Shown in pieces: positions 1-8,148 of a DNA stretch of 64,000 bases (position 1 is the stretch's first letter; each line of letters begins with the position of its first letter). Made by a program: the position numbers and the translations under genes. The notes below the pieces were generated by a model. The model ran no database searches, had not been told where the DNA came from, and saw only the letters and a list, made by a program, of their open reading frames with translations. Origin of the DNA: JBGSQR01 sp964509295 (GTDB lineage: Bacteria > Desulfobacterota > Desulfuromonadia > Geobacterales > Pseudopelobacteraceae); NCBI GenBank assembly GCA_964509295.1, contig CAZDWS010000003.1, forward strand, positions 186,001-250,000, in the 5' to 3' direction.

Positions 1-599
1 GCAGAAACCTCAATCCCGAACTTGCTGAGATCCTGCTGCAGGCTATCAAGTTCCTTGTGGATCTTTTGCTGCATGGCTTCAACAGTTATCTTACCTTCCG
101 TCAAACGAACCACGCCCAAAGGAAGACTCCTGGAGTAAATAATCCTGCCGTTCTTAACCAATGTATACTCTGTACTTCCACCACCAATATCAAAGATAAT
201 GATTTCATCGGACAGCTGATCAAGCCCACAGAGAACACCTGCCATGGTTATTTCTGCTTCTGTTGTCCCATCAATCACCTGAAGACAGATACCGGTTTCA
301 CGCTTTATCATCCTGACAAAATCTGAGCCATTGCGCGCATCACGGACAGCGCTGGTAGCCACAGCTCGAATTGTAGAAGCCTTATATTCAGCTATTGCTG
401 CAGAAAAGTTCTTCAGGCATGACAGGCCGCGCTCAACAGCCTGACAGGAAAGACCGTTTTCATGACAAAATCCCCCTCCCATGCGAACAATTTTCCGCTC
501 CAGAAAAACTTGTTCAAAAACACCATCAGCTGACAGATCTGCAATTAAAAGCCTGGCGGTATTTGTACCGAAATCTATGGCGGCAACCCGCTGATTCAT
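1..599 (-). CDS. ppx: Ppx/GppA family exopolyphosphatase, partial
   Basis: N-terminal about 199 residues of a Ppx/GppA phosphatase; the rest lies beyond the left window edge. The family hydrolyses terminal phosphate from polyphosphate or converts pppGpp to ppGpp in the cytoplasm. The sequence shows the ASKHA-type first phosphate motif near residues 8-13 (AAIDFGTNT) and the second glycine-rich motif GGGSTEY around residue 140. The ATG at 597-599 sits in a 4-base overlap (ATGA) with the stop of the Na/phosphate cotransporter gene upstream, so the two are probably co-transcribed and translationally coupled. This links polyphosphate turnover with phosphate transport. Ppx and GppA cannot be told apart from this fragment. 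Confidence 0.9.
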   Translation of the reverse strand, partial: MNQRVAAIDFGTNTARLLIADLSADGVFEQVFLERKIVRMGGGFCHENGLSCQAVERGLSCLKNFSAAIAEYKASTIRAVATSAVRDARNGSDFVRMIKRETGICLQVIDGTTEAEITMAGVLCGLDQLSDEIIIFDIGGGSTEYTLVKNGRIIYSRSLPLGVVRLTEGKITVEAMQQKIHKELDSLQQDLSKFGIEVS

Positions 600-2242
600 T
601 TGGGCTTCCTGTCTTGGGAAGACATGATATTCCAACTCAACTCTGCAATTTTTTCAAATGCCGTAGTCATGTCATTATAGAGGATCGCTGCGCGAGGAAT
701 ACAGTTACCATTGCTGATTCTATTAAAATGCAGTCTTTTGATGTCATAAAAAACTGCCCTTGCTGATTTTTTAAGTTCGCGGATAGAAGTATTATTGTAC
801 TCAACTCCCCCAACCACAACCTCTTCAACACAAGCCAGGCTGGCACTGACTTCACTGGAAAGTCGTTTAAGATCTTCCATGGCTTCATCAGAGAAGAAAA
901 TATTGGCTTCTTTTCTGTCTATAATACAATCAAGAATATCCTCACAACGGTCTCCTATATGCTCCAGGTCTGTTACATTCTGCAATAATCCTGGTATGGC
1001 AAATCCGATGTCCTGCTTATTGTTTGAATTAGCGAGTGAAGCAAGGAAAGAGGTGATTTCATGGTTCAGGGAATCCAGGACCTGTTCATGCTGACGGATC
1101 GTATCGGCCCTGCGGGCATCGAAATCAAACAGGATTTCACGGGTATCCGCGTACATATACATAGTAACAGAGGTCATACGCACAATTTCTTTGCGGGCCT
1201 GTTCTATGGCAAGAGTTGGGGTGTTAAGAATTCTGGAATCCAGATATCCGGCGCAAGGCTGTGGCAAGGCACCGTTTATTCCATGTAAGTCGTTTACCCC
1301 GATAATTCTGGCAACAACGCCACTAAGTACAATTGAAAATAATGCCGAGAAAAGAGCTGCGACAGTGTACATCCAGGCCAGGGAGGCAAACAATGTCCCC
1401 TCAATATTTAAATCATTGGAATGATCAGTCAGATCCCATACTTGATCCATATCCAGAAAATAATGCATGCAGATAATCAGAGAAAAAATTACAAACAGAT
1501 TTATACAGAAAAAAGAAATTGCTATTCGCCTGGAAGTTGAAGTACCGCCAATGGATGCCAGACAACCAATAAAAGCAACGCCGACAACTCCACCCAAAAC
1601 CATGATACTGGCCATTTCGGCACTGACATCATAGCTTGAAAAAAGAGACGTAATTACAGCAGCCAATGAAGTGGATGATTGAACAAAACAGGAGAGCATC
1701 CAACCAAAAACAGTAGCCAACAGAGGATTATTAAAAAAAGCACCATTGAAAATATTATAGAAAGGGTGGCTTTCAAATGGCTTGAAGCTGTTTTCCAGAA
1801 GTGTCAGGCCAAGAAACAGCAAACCGGCACCAAGGAGCAGATCTCCTGCATTTGCAATTCTTCTGCGACGGGCAAAAAACTTGAGCAAGACCCCTACAAA
1901 AACAAGCGGAGTCGCGACCAGATGGTATGGGAATACGGGTAGATGAAGGGCTATTGATGCACCTATCAACACTCCGCCCAAAACACTTAATGACTGAAAG
2001 GCATTCAAAACTCCGCCATTAAGCAGGCCAATTGAAAAAATAACGGCAGCACTGACAGAATTAAGAGACAGTGAGAGAAAGATACCAAACAACATGGAAT
2101 AAAAGCGATTGGATGTTATTGCAGCAAAAACGCTTCGAATGCGTTCATCGGCCACGGTACGAATTCCATCCGACATGATACGCATGCCGAGTAGAAAAAG
2201 GCCTATGCCACCCAAAGCGCCTTCTAGAAGACTGAGAGGCAT
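596..2242 (-). CDS. Na/Pi cotransporter family protein with PhoU-like C-terminus
   Basis: A 548-residue inner-membrane protein of the PF02690 Na/phosphate symporter family (NptA/YjbB type). Two symmetric hydrophobic halves fill about residues 1-310. They carry the family's glycine-rich start (LEGALGGIGLFLLGM) and the Gln-Ser-Ser-Thr-Ser motif (QSSTS) of the second repeat near residue 190. About residues 350-540 form a soluble, helical PhoU-like domain with acidic patches (LEHIGDRCEDI), as in many bacterial members. A CAGGAG lies upstream of the ATG. In E. coli YjbB exports phosphate, so the direction of transport is not certain here. It overlaps ppx by 4 bases, which supports a phosphate-homeostasis pair. 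Confidence 0.88.
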   Translation of the reverse strand: MPLSLLEGALGGIGLFLLGMRIMSDGIRTVADERIRSVFAAITSNRFYSMLFGIFLSLSLNSVSAAVIFSIGLLNGGVLNAFQSLSVLGGVLIGASIALHLPVFPYHLVATPLVFVGVLLKFFARRRRIANAGDLLLGAGLLFLGLTLLENSFKPFESHPFYNIFNGAFFNNPLLATVFGWMLSCFVQSSTSLAAVITSLFSSYDVSAEMASIMVLGGVVGVAFIGCLASIGGTSTSRRIAISFFCINLFVIFSLIICMHYFLDMDQVWDLTDHSNDLNIEGTLFASLAWMYTVAALFSALFSIVLSGVVARIIGVNDLHGINGALPQPCAGYLDSRILNTPTLAIEQARKEIVRMTSVTMYMYADTREILFDFDARRADTIRQHEQVLDSLNHEITSFLASLANSNNKQDIGFAIPGLLQNVTDLEHIGDRCEDILDCIIDRKEANIFFSDEAMEDLKRLSSEVSASLACVEEVVVGGVEYNNTSIRELKKSARAVFYDIKRLHFNRISNGNCIPRAAILYNDMTTAFEKIAELSWNIMSSQDRKPK

Positions 2243-2321
2243 TTACGATGTACTCCTGAACTACAACTTTAAAAAAAATGAAGATTCTAAAAGAACTGCA
2301 GGAAATATCTATACCGGTAAA

Positions 2322-2597
2322 CTAACCATCTACCATTTCTTTCAATTCCTTGCCTACTTTAAAGAATGGGAGCTTTTTGGGACGAACTGTGATGGACTCT
2401 CCGGTCTTGGGGTTGCGACCAGTATAGGACTCATACTCTTTGACTACAAAACTTCCCAGACCACGAATTTCAATCCTGTCACCCTTGACCATTGCTTCGG
2501 TCATGGAATTAAAAACAAGATTTACAATCTCTTCTGCGCGCTTGTTTGAAATGTCTTTTTTAATAGCCAACTGCTCGATGAGTTCAGATCTGTTCAT
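2322..2597 (-). CDS. Integration host factor beta / HU family DNA-bending protein
   Basis: A 91-residue histone-like protein. It matches the IHF/HU fold along its whole length: N-terminal helices, the RIEIRGLGSF strand near residues 41-50, and the DNA-minor-groove arm with the RNPKTGE signature near residues 60-67. The N-terminus (NRSELIEQLA) and the RIEIRG wording are closer to IHF beta than to HU, but the two are hard to separate without alignment. It is preceded by a strong GGGAGGGG ribosome-binding site and by a 152-base gap containing a plausible promoter, so it is probably transcribed on its own. Its role is DNA bending and nucleoid organisation. Confidence 0.88.
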   Translation of the reverse strand: MNRSELIEQLAIKKDISNKRAEEIVNLVFNSMTEAMVKGDRIEIRGLGSFVVKEYESYTGRNPKTGESITVRPKKLPFFKVGKELKEMVDG

Positions 2598-2658
2598 AAA
2601 ACCCCTCCCACGATAAGTTCTAACTGTTTTATTGATGATTGCAATAACTTAAGTTGTA

Positions 2659-2687
2659 TTATTAAGATTTTCGGTAACGTTTGTAAA
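2659..2687 (-). promoter_or_regulatory. Candidate sigma70 promoter for the IHF/HU gene
   Basis: Read on the minus strand: TTTACA as -35 (2682-2687), a 17-base spacer, and TAATAA as -10 (2659-2664), about 60 bases upstream of the start codon. Match by eye only. Confidence 0.42.
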
Positions 2688-2749
2688 GAAACATCTTAAT
2701 CTTTCTCAACTATAATTGCTTTTCAAACAAAATAATTTGAAAAAGGAGG

Positions 2750-4063
2750 CTATTGGGCCCTGACCAGCAATGTAACGCTTTCCAGGTGAAATGTTTGTGG
2801 AAACATATCAACCGGAATACTGCTCCTGACAGAATATTCACCGTTTTCTACAAAAGCGGCACAATCCCGTGCAAGAGTGCTTGGATCACAGGAAATATAA
2901 ATAATTTTCTCCGGCTTAAGCATTAAAATTTCCGTAACGGCGTTGCCCGCACCACTTCTTGGCGGATCAAGGATCACAACATCAAATTTCCTGCCAGCGG
3001 CAACAAGCTTTTTAACTCCAGTAACGGCGTCAGAACAGATAAACTCAGAATTAGTTATACCATTCTTCACAGCATTTTCCACTGCAGATAAAATTGAATC
3101 TTTGTACTCTTCAATACCGGTCATACTAAAAACATCGCCAGCCAGAGGAATTGAAAAGTTCCCATTGCCACAGTAAAGGTCCAAAACCTGTTCTGTCCCC
3201 TTAAAAGCTGAAAAACTTCTGACCAGTTCCAGTAGTTTAACGTTCTGGTCTCTGTTTACTTGCGAAAAGCCGCCCGGTTTGTAAGACAGTTGACATTGAT
3301 TCCCAAGTTTATCCGGCAAAAAATAAGTCAGCAGGTCATCACCATAAACCTTACACAAAGTTACTTTTTTACCGGATTGGAGATAAAGACCTGTTACGGG
3401 GCTCAATTTACTCCTATGATTTTTAAAAAAATCTGCCACTCCATCCATATCAGTTCCGATGTAATTAACCACAGCAATAACAGCTTTACCGGCACAGTCA
3501 ATATTGATCTGTGAGACTAATCTTGGTTCTGGAAAAGTAGCCAATACTGAACGAAATGAACTCAGAGCCTCATTGATAACAGGCATGGCAACAGGGCAAC
3601 CGTCAGATGCATCTTCAACAAAATGTGTGGCCTGACGATAAAAACCGATATTGAGTTGTTTTTGATAACTATGTAGTTTGAACTGGACACGGGAACGGTA
3701 TCCATAATCCTGAGTAGAAGGAACAACATCAGCTATCAACTCACCTTCTACCCGGGTTCCACGCCAGAGTGTATCTGCAAAAATTTCCCTTTTGGAAACC
3801 AGTTGCCGCTTATAGGCGATGTGCTGCCAGTTGCAGCCACCGCATGAACCGAACAGGGGGCAAGGCGGTTCAACTCTATCTGCCGAAGGTTTAACAATTT
3901 CAACAATGGAAGCGGTGCTGTAAGATCGCTTGTCCGTTGTCAAACTGACCTTCAAATCATCTTCAGGACAGCTGTAAGGCACAAAGCAGACTTTACCGTC
4001 ATAGCGCCCAACCCCACTGCCCCCGAAAGCCAGCCTGTCGATACTGATTTCAAAATCTTTCAT
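2750..4063 (-). CDS. rlmD: 23S rRNA (uracil-C5)-methyltransferase RlmD/RumA type
   Basis: A 437-residue SAM-dependent RNA methyltransferase of the RumA family, which in E. coli makes m5U1939 in 23S rRNA. In order: an N-terminal TRAM-like domain (about 1-60), the iron-sulfur cysteine cluster CPLFGSCGGC (about 68-77), and a Rossmann methyltransferase domain. The latter has LDLYCGNGNF as SAM motif I, the LDPPRSG motif, and the catalytic cysteine in ISCDPSTLARD near residue 395. RlmD, RlmC and TrmA paralogues share this layout, so target specificity is inferred. The start overlaps the end of the unknown 133-residue gene by 14 bases, making it the last gene of the queD operon. Confidence 0.9.
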   Translation of the reverse strand: MKDFEISIDRLAFGGSGVGRYDGKVCFVPYSCPEDDLKVSLTTDKRSYSTASIVEIVKPSADRVEPPCPLFGSCGGCNWQHIAYKRQLVSKREIFADTLWRGTRVEGELIADVVPSTQDYGYRSRVQFKLHSYQKQLNIGFYRQATHFVEDASDGCPVAMPVINEALSSFRSVLATFPEPRLVSQINIDCAGKAVIAVVNYIGTDMDGVADFFKNHRSKLSPVTGLYLQSGKKVTLCKVYGDDLLTYFLPDKLGNQCQLSYKPGGFSQVNRDQNVKLLELVRSFSAFKGTEQVLDLYCGNGNFSIPLAGDVFSMTGIEEYKDSILSAVENAVKNGITNSEFICSDAVTGVKKLVAAGRKFDVVILDPPRSGAGNAVTEILMLKPEKIIYISCDPSTLARDCAAFVENGEYSVRSSIPVDMFPQTFHLESVTLLVRAQ

Positions 4064-4451
4064 ATTTTTTCCCGCGAGAAATTATACCTGATTTGAGATG
4101 TTTTGCGTACTCGCTGAGTACAAAGCATGAAGGAAAATCTTTCCGCGAAAGATAGGGTAAAACATTGTTTTCAAAGGATGTCAGCAGACTCTGTCCGACG
4201 GATTCAACTTCACTTTCAGGTACGGCCATTTTCTCCAGCACACGTTCAAAACGCAATGAAAGTCCAAGCTGATTTTTGACCTGATCAAATAACGCCTGAG
4301 AATCAAACATACCAACACTTAATAATATATCTGCAGTAGCCTGAAGTCGGACATGAAAGTAGCCGCCATAATAGTGACTGGTTGTATTCCGTACAGAGAT
4401 GATAAAGCCATCAGTCAACGCAAATTCGGCAATAATTTTGTCATTCCCCAT
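4050..4451 (-). CDS. Conserved-looking hypothetical protein in queuosine operon
   Basis: I do not recognise this 133-residue protein. It has no signal peptide, membrane segment or cysteine cluster. Visible features are an alternating-strand N-terminal half (TDGFIISVRNTTSHYYGGYFHVRLQATADILL), summarised here as two or three beta strands rich in aromatic residues, followed by a helical C-terminal half that ends in a basic tail. It overlaps rlmD by 14 bases and the creatininase-family gene by 11 bases. Translational coupling with tRNA/rRNA modification genes is therefore very likely, which argues that it is a real, expressed gene. Function unknown; a helper for one of its neighbours is only a guess. 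Confidence 0.75.
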   Translation of the reverse strand: MGNDKIIAEFALTDGFIISVRNTTSHYYGGYFHVRLQATADILLSVGMFDSQALFDQVKNQLGLSLRFERVLEKMAVPESEVESVGQSLLTSFENNVLPYLSRKDFPSCFVLSEYAKHLKSGIISRGKKYERF

Positions 4452-5166
4452 TATGAAGTTTCTCGATCATTTGAACCAGCTCAACCAGTTTTCCGGTTAC
4501 CAGCATCTCCAGTTTGGCTCCCTTTTCTGCAGAAGCCTGACAAGGGTCGCCCCAAACACCACCCGGCCAGTAGCGGCGTTTGTCTCTGACCAGAATTCCG
4601 GCTGGGAATGCCGGGTATTCCATGGGAGAAGTTCCTTTGACCAGATGCGGATGTGAATGCATGATTCTGGATGTTTCAATCTCTCCGGCATGGGAATCGC
4701 CAGGGGTCACTATCAATCCTCGTCCTTCGTCCCGTGCCAGATCAAATTCTGTTACAACAGCTATTTCAATATCGGAAAACTCCGCAATCAATTCTTCGCC
4801 AGCCTCCTGCAGCGCCATCCTATGGGCACCACCGGCATGACCACTTAATGCTATGAAGTTCCTGATCCCGTGACTGCGTAAGGAGCGCACAATATCTTTG
4901 AAAAGTGATTTCAGGGTTGTAGTGGTGATTGATATGGTTCCCGGATGACAGGCCGTTGAACGGCAATTTCCGTAATGTACTGGCGGAGCGACAAAAAGAG
5001 GAACAAGTTGAGCCGCTTTTTTTGCCACTTCATAGGCTTCAATGGTATCTGTGGAAAGTGGCAGATGATAACCATGCTCTTCAACTGAACCAAAAGGAAT
5101 CAGCACAGTCTGTGTGCGACCAAGCCCGGCTTCGAACTCCGGCATGGTCATTTCTTCAATTATCAC
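4441..5166 (-). CDS. Creatininase family metal-dependent amidohydrolase
   Basis: A 241-residue member of the creatininase superfamily (PF02633), which includes creatininase, the mycofactocin peptidase MftE and archaeal ArfB, a formamidopyrimidine deformylase. Metal ligands are visible: Glu29 and His31 in the GSVEEHGYHLP motif, Asp40 in STD, the GHAGG loop near residue 110, and HAGEIETS near residue 160. The start is GTG at 5166, with GGGGGT five bases upstream, overlapping the queE stop by 4 bases. The family name says nothing certain about the substrate. The setting inside queD-queE suggests a step in pterin or deazaguanine chemistry rather than creatinine metabolism; that is inference. Confidence 0.85.
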   Translation of the reverse strand: MIIEEMTMPEFEAGLGRTQTVLIPFGSVEEHGYHLPLSTDTIEAYEVAKKAAQLVPLFVAPPVHYGNCRSTACHPGTISITTTTLKSLFKDIVRSLRSHGIRNFIALSGHAGGAHRMALQEAGEELIAEFSDIEIAVVTEFDLARDEGRGLIVTPGDSHAGEIETSRIMHSHPHLVKGTSPMEYPAFPAGILVRDKRRYWPGGVWGDPCQASAEKGAKLEMLVTGKLVELVQMIEKLHNGE

Positions 5167-5912
5167 AATACCCCCAGCAGTTTATGCATCTGCGGTATAA
5201 CCCTGACGTCAGGCAGAATTGAAGCTGCTGATTCCTGTAGTGACAATAGATGAACGGCTGTAATGCCGACAGTTCCATCAGGCAGAGTTAAAGGTTGAAC
5301 AAAAAGCGGCACATTTTTATCGACAGAAGTAATGATCTCACAGGCCTGCTTTATCTCATCCAAACTAGTCTGTTGGCCAACAACAAGTTTGACCGAAATA
5401 TTAGTTGAGACAGAGTTCTGTAAAAAAGTCCTGTGCAACTCCCAAAGCGGCTGGCTGCACGCCGCTACCGAAGGCAGTTTTATGTCCATACTGATATAAT
5501 CCACATGTTGAACAATCTGATTCAATTCATTCGGCAGACTACCGTTTGTTTCCAGGTGCAGAGGCAGGATTTTTCTCAATTCCGGCAGCCATTCAGCCAA
5601 GATATTAACGGACAACAGCGGTTCCCCACCGGTAATGCTGATCGAATGATGAACGCCAGGCATCATGGAACACCAGGATTTAAGTAAAGTAACCAGCTGT
5701 TCCAATGAGAATTGCTGTGGGGTCTCAAGGTAGATATTCGAACCTGGCGTACTCTCCAAATGACATACAGCACCCTTTTGGTGTGCCGTATCGCAATAGG
5801 CACAATCCAGATTGCAATCTGTCAAACGGATAAAAATCTGCCTGCGGCCTGCCAGCATCCCCTCGCCCTGAATGGATGAAAAAATTTCACAGATTGAAAG
5901 CAGGTTACTCAT
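5163..5912 (-). CDS. queE: 7-carboxy-7-deazaguanine synthase
   Basis: A 249-residue radical SAM enzyme that converts 6-carboxytetrahydropterin to 7-carboxy-7-deazaguanine in queuosine/preQ0 synthesis. The N-terminus carries the family's SIQGEG motif (residues 13-18). The [4Fe-4S] cysteines are C33, C37 and C40 (CNLDCAYC), followed by DT, and the SAM-binding glycine motif is SITGGEPL near residue 92. Length and motif order are normal for QueE. It overlaps queD by 8 bases and the creatininase gene by 4. No queC or queF lies in this window, so the later preQ0 steps must be encoded elsewhere. Confidence 0.93.
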   Translation of the reverse strand: MSNLLSICEIFSSIQGEGMLAGRRQIFIRLTDCNLDCAYCDTAHQKGAVCHLESTPGSNIYLETPQQFSLEQLVTLLKSWCSMMPGVHHSISITGGEPLLSVNILAEWLPELRKILPLHLETNGSLPNELNQIVQHVDYISMDIKLPSVAACSQPLWELHRTFLQNSVSTNISVKLVVGQQTSLDEIKQACEIITSVDKNVPLFVQPLTLPDGTVGITAVHLLSLQESAASILPDVRVIPQMHKLLGVL

Positions 5913-6273
5913 AATAACAGGCTGAAGCGTTATCAGATTCCCAGACAGTAACTGATTCTACTGAGATATTGTCATTATTAAGGTGTTCGGAAAGTCTTTT
6001 ATAAAGGAAACGGGAGATATTTTCCGATGATGGTGATAGACCGGCAAAAGCAGGGTTTTCATTAATATACTTATGGTCCAGCTCATTGATGACAATTCCG
6101 GCTTCTTTCTTCAGGATTTTGAAGTCTATCCCAAGTCCGGCTTTATCCAGTTCACGGGCAATTACAGCAACATCAACCTTCCAGTTATGCCCATGAAGAT
6201 TTTCGCAATCTCCCTGGTAGTTGATTAAGTTGTGCGCTGCGGCAAAACTGGTACGAATGGTCAGTTTGTACAT
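5905..6273 (-). CDS. queD: 6-carboxy-5,6,7,8-tetrahydropterin synthase
   Basis: A 122-residue PTPS/QueD-type T-fold enzyme, which makes 6-carboxytetrahydropterin from dihydroneopterin triphosphate. Zinc ligands His14, His27 and His29 are present (FAAAH and LHGHNW), as are the catalytic Cys23 four residues before HGH (CENLHGH) and the C-terminal glutamate region (TVWES). It is the first gene of a five-gene overlapping operon (queD, queE, creatininase, unknown, rlmD). A perfect 18-base palindrome sits 30 bases upstream of its start and may control the operon. No preQ1 riboswitch is recognisable in the 114-base leader region. Confidence 0.93.
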   Translation of the reverse strand: MYKLTIRTSFAAAHNLINYQGDCENLHGHNWKVDVAVIARELDKAGLGIDFKILKKEAGIVINELDHKYINENPAFAGLSPSSENISRFLYKRLSEHLNNDNISVESVTVWESDNASACYYE

Positions 6274-6302
6274 AAAAACTCCTGATCCTTCAAGATATGG
6301 AA

Positions 6303-6320
6303 ATATTTCAATTGAAATAT
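6303..6320. promoter_or_regulatory. 18-bp perfect palindrome upstream of queD
   Basis: The two 9-base halves (ATATTTCAA and its complement) meet without a spacer between the metY terminator and the queD start. This is the size and symmetry expected of a dimeric repressor site. Whether a regulator binds is unknown; an AT-rich palindrome can also arise by chance. Confidence 0.4.
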
Positions 6321-6325
6321 ACTAC

Positions 6326-6357
6326 ACAAAAACAAGGGCAACCACAAGGGCTGCCCT
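6326..6357 (-). terminator. Rho-independent terminator after metY
   Basis: On the minus strand a 9-bp stem (6349-6357 pairing with 6335-6343, one G-U pair), a 5-base loop and a T-rich tail (TGTTTTTG). It lies about 30 bases past the metY stop and separates metY from queD. Confidence 0.72.
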
Positions 6358-6387
6358 GATAAACGTTTTTCTATATTGTAATGCTAA

Positions 6388-7674
6388 CTACAGTTGTGAC
6401 GATTTCAAAGCCTGCTCAATATCAGCGAGAATGTCATCGATATTTTCAAGCCCGATGGAAAGACGGATAAAGTCAGGAGAAACGCCGGAAGCAATTTGTT
6501 CCTGTTCGGAAAGCTGCTGATGGGTCGTAGAAGCCGGGTGGATAACCAGCGACTTGGCATCACCGATATTGGCCAGATGAGACAGCAGTTTAACGTTATC
6601 GATAAACTTTTTACCCGCCTCAATTCCGCCCTTGATACCAAATCCGATAATAGCCCCCTCGCCTTTTGGCAGGTACTTTCTGGCACGATCATGATCTTTA
6701 TGACCGGGCAGACCAGGATAGTTTACCCAGGAAACCAGAGGCTGTTTTTCCAGCCAGGCGGCAACGCAGCGGGCATTTTCCACATGGCGCGCCATGCGAA
6801 CATGCAGAGTTTCCAGCCCTTGGATAATCTGAAAAGCATTGAATGGAGAAAGACAGGCACCGGTATCACGCAGCAGAGTCAAACGCATTTTAAGAATATA
6901 GGAAAGTCCACCAAGCGCTTCCCAGTAATTCAGACCGTGATAGGAAGGATCCGGACCGTTAATTTCAGGGAATTTACCATTATTCCAGGGGAATTTACCG
7001 CCATCAACGACTGCACCGCCGATACTGGTTCCATGCCCGCCGATAAACTTTGTCAGTGAATAGACAACAATATCTGCGCCATGCTCAAGAGGCTTGAAGA
7101 GGTAAGGAGTCGTGACGGTATTGTCTACAACAAGAGGAATTCCGGCTTCACGGGCAATCTTGCCGATGGCTTCAAAATCATCCACGTTGTTCTTGGGGTT
7201 GCCGACAGATTCCGTATAAACCAGACGTGTATTCTCATCAATGGCACTACGAACATTTTCAGCATTGGATGTATCAACAAATTTCACTTTAATGCCGAGT
7301 TTGGGCAATGTGTAATGAAAGAGGTTATACGTCCCGCCGTAAAGATAATTTGTGGAAACAATATTCTGGCCGGCCTGGGCGATATTGAGAACCGCATAGG
7401 TAATGGCAGCCTGACCTGAGGCAACCGCCAGCGCGCCAACACCGCCGTCAAGAGCTGCCAGTCTTTGCTCAAGAACATCAGTTGTGGGATTCATCAAACG
7501 AGTATAAATATTGCCGAACTCCTTCAACCCAAACAGATTGGCGGCATGTTCTGAACTTTTAAATACATAAGAAGATGTCTGATAAATCGGAACTGCCCTG
7601 GAGAGGGTTGCTGAATCCGGAGATTGTCCTGCATGGAGTAGAAGTGTTTCTATTGAGTGTTGTTTTGATTCCAT
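6388..7674 (-). CDS. metY: O-acetylhomoserine sulfhydrylase / aminocarboxypropyltransferase
   Basis: A 428-residue PLP enzyme of the Cys/Met metabolism family (PF01053). It condenses O-acetyl-L-homoserine with sulfide to homocysteine, giving direct sulfhydrylation for methionine synthesis. The PLP lysine is in SLTKFIGGHG near residue 208; the N-terminal ETLLLHAGQ and the SGQAA phosphate-binding loop near residue 88 are as expected. The length of about 430 residues fits MetY rather than the shorter MetB/MetC/MetZ (about 390). It has a good GGAGGAAT ribosome-binding site, its own promoter and its own terminator, so it is monocistronic. No SAM riboswitch is visible in the short leader. Confidence 0.93.
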   Translation of the reverse strand: MESKQHSIETLLLHAGQSPDSATLSRAVPIYQTSSYVFKSSEHAANLFGLKEFGNIYTRLMNPTTDVLEQRLAALDGGVGALAVASGQAAITYAVLNIAQAGQNIVSTNYLYGGTYNLFHYTLPKLGIKVKFVDTSNAENVRSAIDENTRLVYTESVGNPKNNVDDFEAIGKIAREAGIPLVVDNTVTTPYLFKPLEHGADIVVYSLTKFIGGHGTSIGGAVVDGGKFPWNNGKFPEINGPDPSYHGLNYWEALGGLSYILKMRLTLLRDTGACLSPFNAFQIIQGLETLHVRMARHVENARCVAAWLEKQPLVSWVNYPGLPGHKDHDRARKYLPKGEGAIIGFGIKGGIEAGKKFIDNVKLLSHLANIGDAKSLVIHPASTTHQQLSEQEQIASGVSPDFIRLSIGLENIDDILADIEQALKSSQL

Positions 7675-7704
7675 TATTCCTCCAGTTACTTTGTATTGAA
7701 AGCA

Positions 7705-7733
7705 AAACTATCTTTCACCACAAATCAAGTCAA
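7705..7733 (-). promoter_or_regulatory. Candidate sigma70 promoter for metY
   Basis: On the minus strand TTGACT (7728-7733), 17-base spacer, TAGTTT (7705-7710), about 30 bases before the start codon. The 5-prime leader would be only about 25 bases, too short for a riboswitch. Confidence 0.5.
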
Positions 7734-7773
7734 GTTTTTTTTAAATCAATAAGATCGTTTTTGTAAACTTTAT

Positions 7774-8133
7774 TTAAATCGTTATGGAAGTGCCGGGAGA
7801 CTGTTTTTGGTCAATTGAAGGTGAATTAAAAGATGAAACAAGCAGATAAAAAAACAGAGCCACAAAACAGATCAACCAGAGAAAGACCGGCATTATTTTA
7901 ACACCTGCATCACGTCGATCAGATGAGAGTACAAAACCCAGTACTGTCACTACAACACCATAACCACCAATTGCTGCAGCCCAAAAGATACCTTTACCAT
8001 AAAGCCCCTGCCCTGCAGTAACTGATAGAGACATAACAGATGCCAACTCTCCATGAAAAAAACTGACCATTATGATCAGAACCAGGGACACCAGCAGGAA
8101 ACGTAATCCATTTCTAACAAGACGTTTACGCAT
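7774..8133 (-). CDS. Small integral membrane protein, unknown function
   Basis: A 119-residue protein I cannot assign. Three hydrophobic segments are visible: about residues 11-30, 45-68 and 80-100. The N-terminus is strongly basic (MRKRLVRNGLR), so the N-terminus is probably cytoplasmic, and the polar C-terminus would then face the periplasm. It starts 15 bases after the threonylcarbamoyl-AMP synthase stop, so the two are probably co-transcribed, but no functional link is evident. The ATG is the only reasonable start. Confidence 0.7.
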   Translation of the reverse strand: MRKRLVRNGLRFLLVSLVLIIMVSFFHGELASVMSLSVTAGQGLYGKGIFWAAAIGGYGVVVTVLGFVLSSDRRDAGVKIMPVFLWLICFVALFFYLLVSSFNSPSIDQKQSPGTSITI

Positions 8134-8148
8134 AAAATACTATATCAA

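Noticed and set aside
6274..6387. preQ1 riboswitch in front of queD
   Set aside because: No compact pseudoknot-like hairpin with an A-rich tail was found; the structure seen is the metY terminator and a DNA palindrome.
6496..7059. A 187-codon open frame on the plus strand inside metY
   Set aside because: Antisense to a conserved PLP enzyme with no support for expression.
7675..7773. SAM-type riboswitch in front of metY
   Set aside because: The leader after the candidate promoter is only about 25 bases and shows no kink-turn or helix array.
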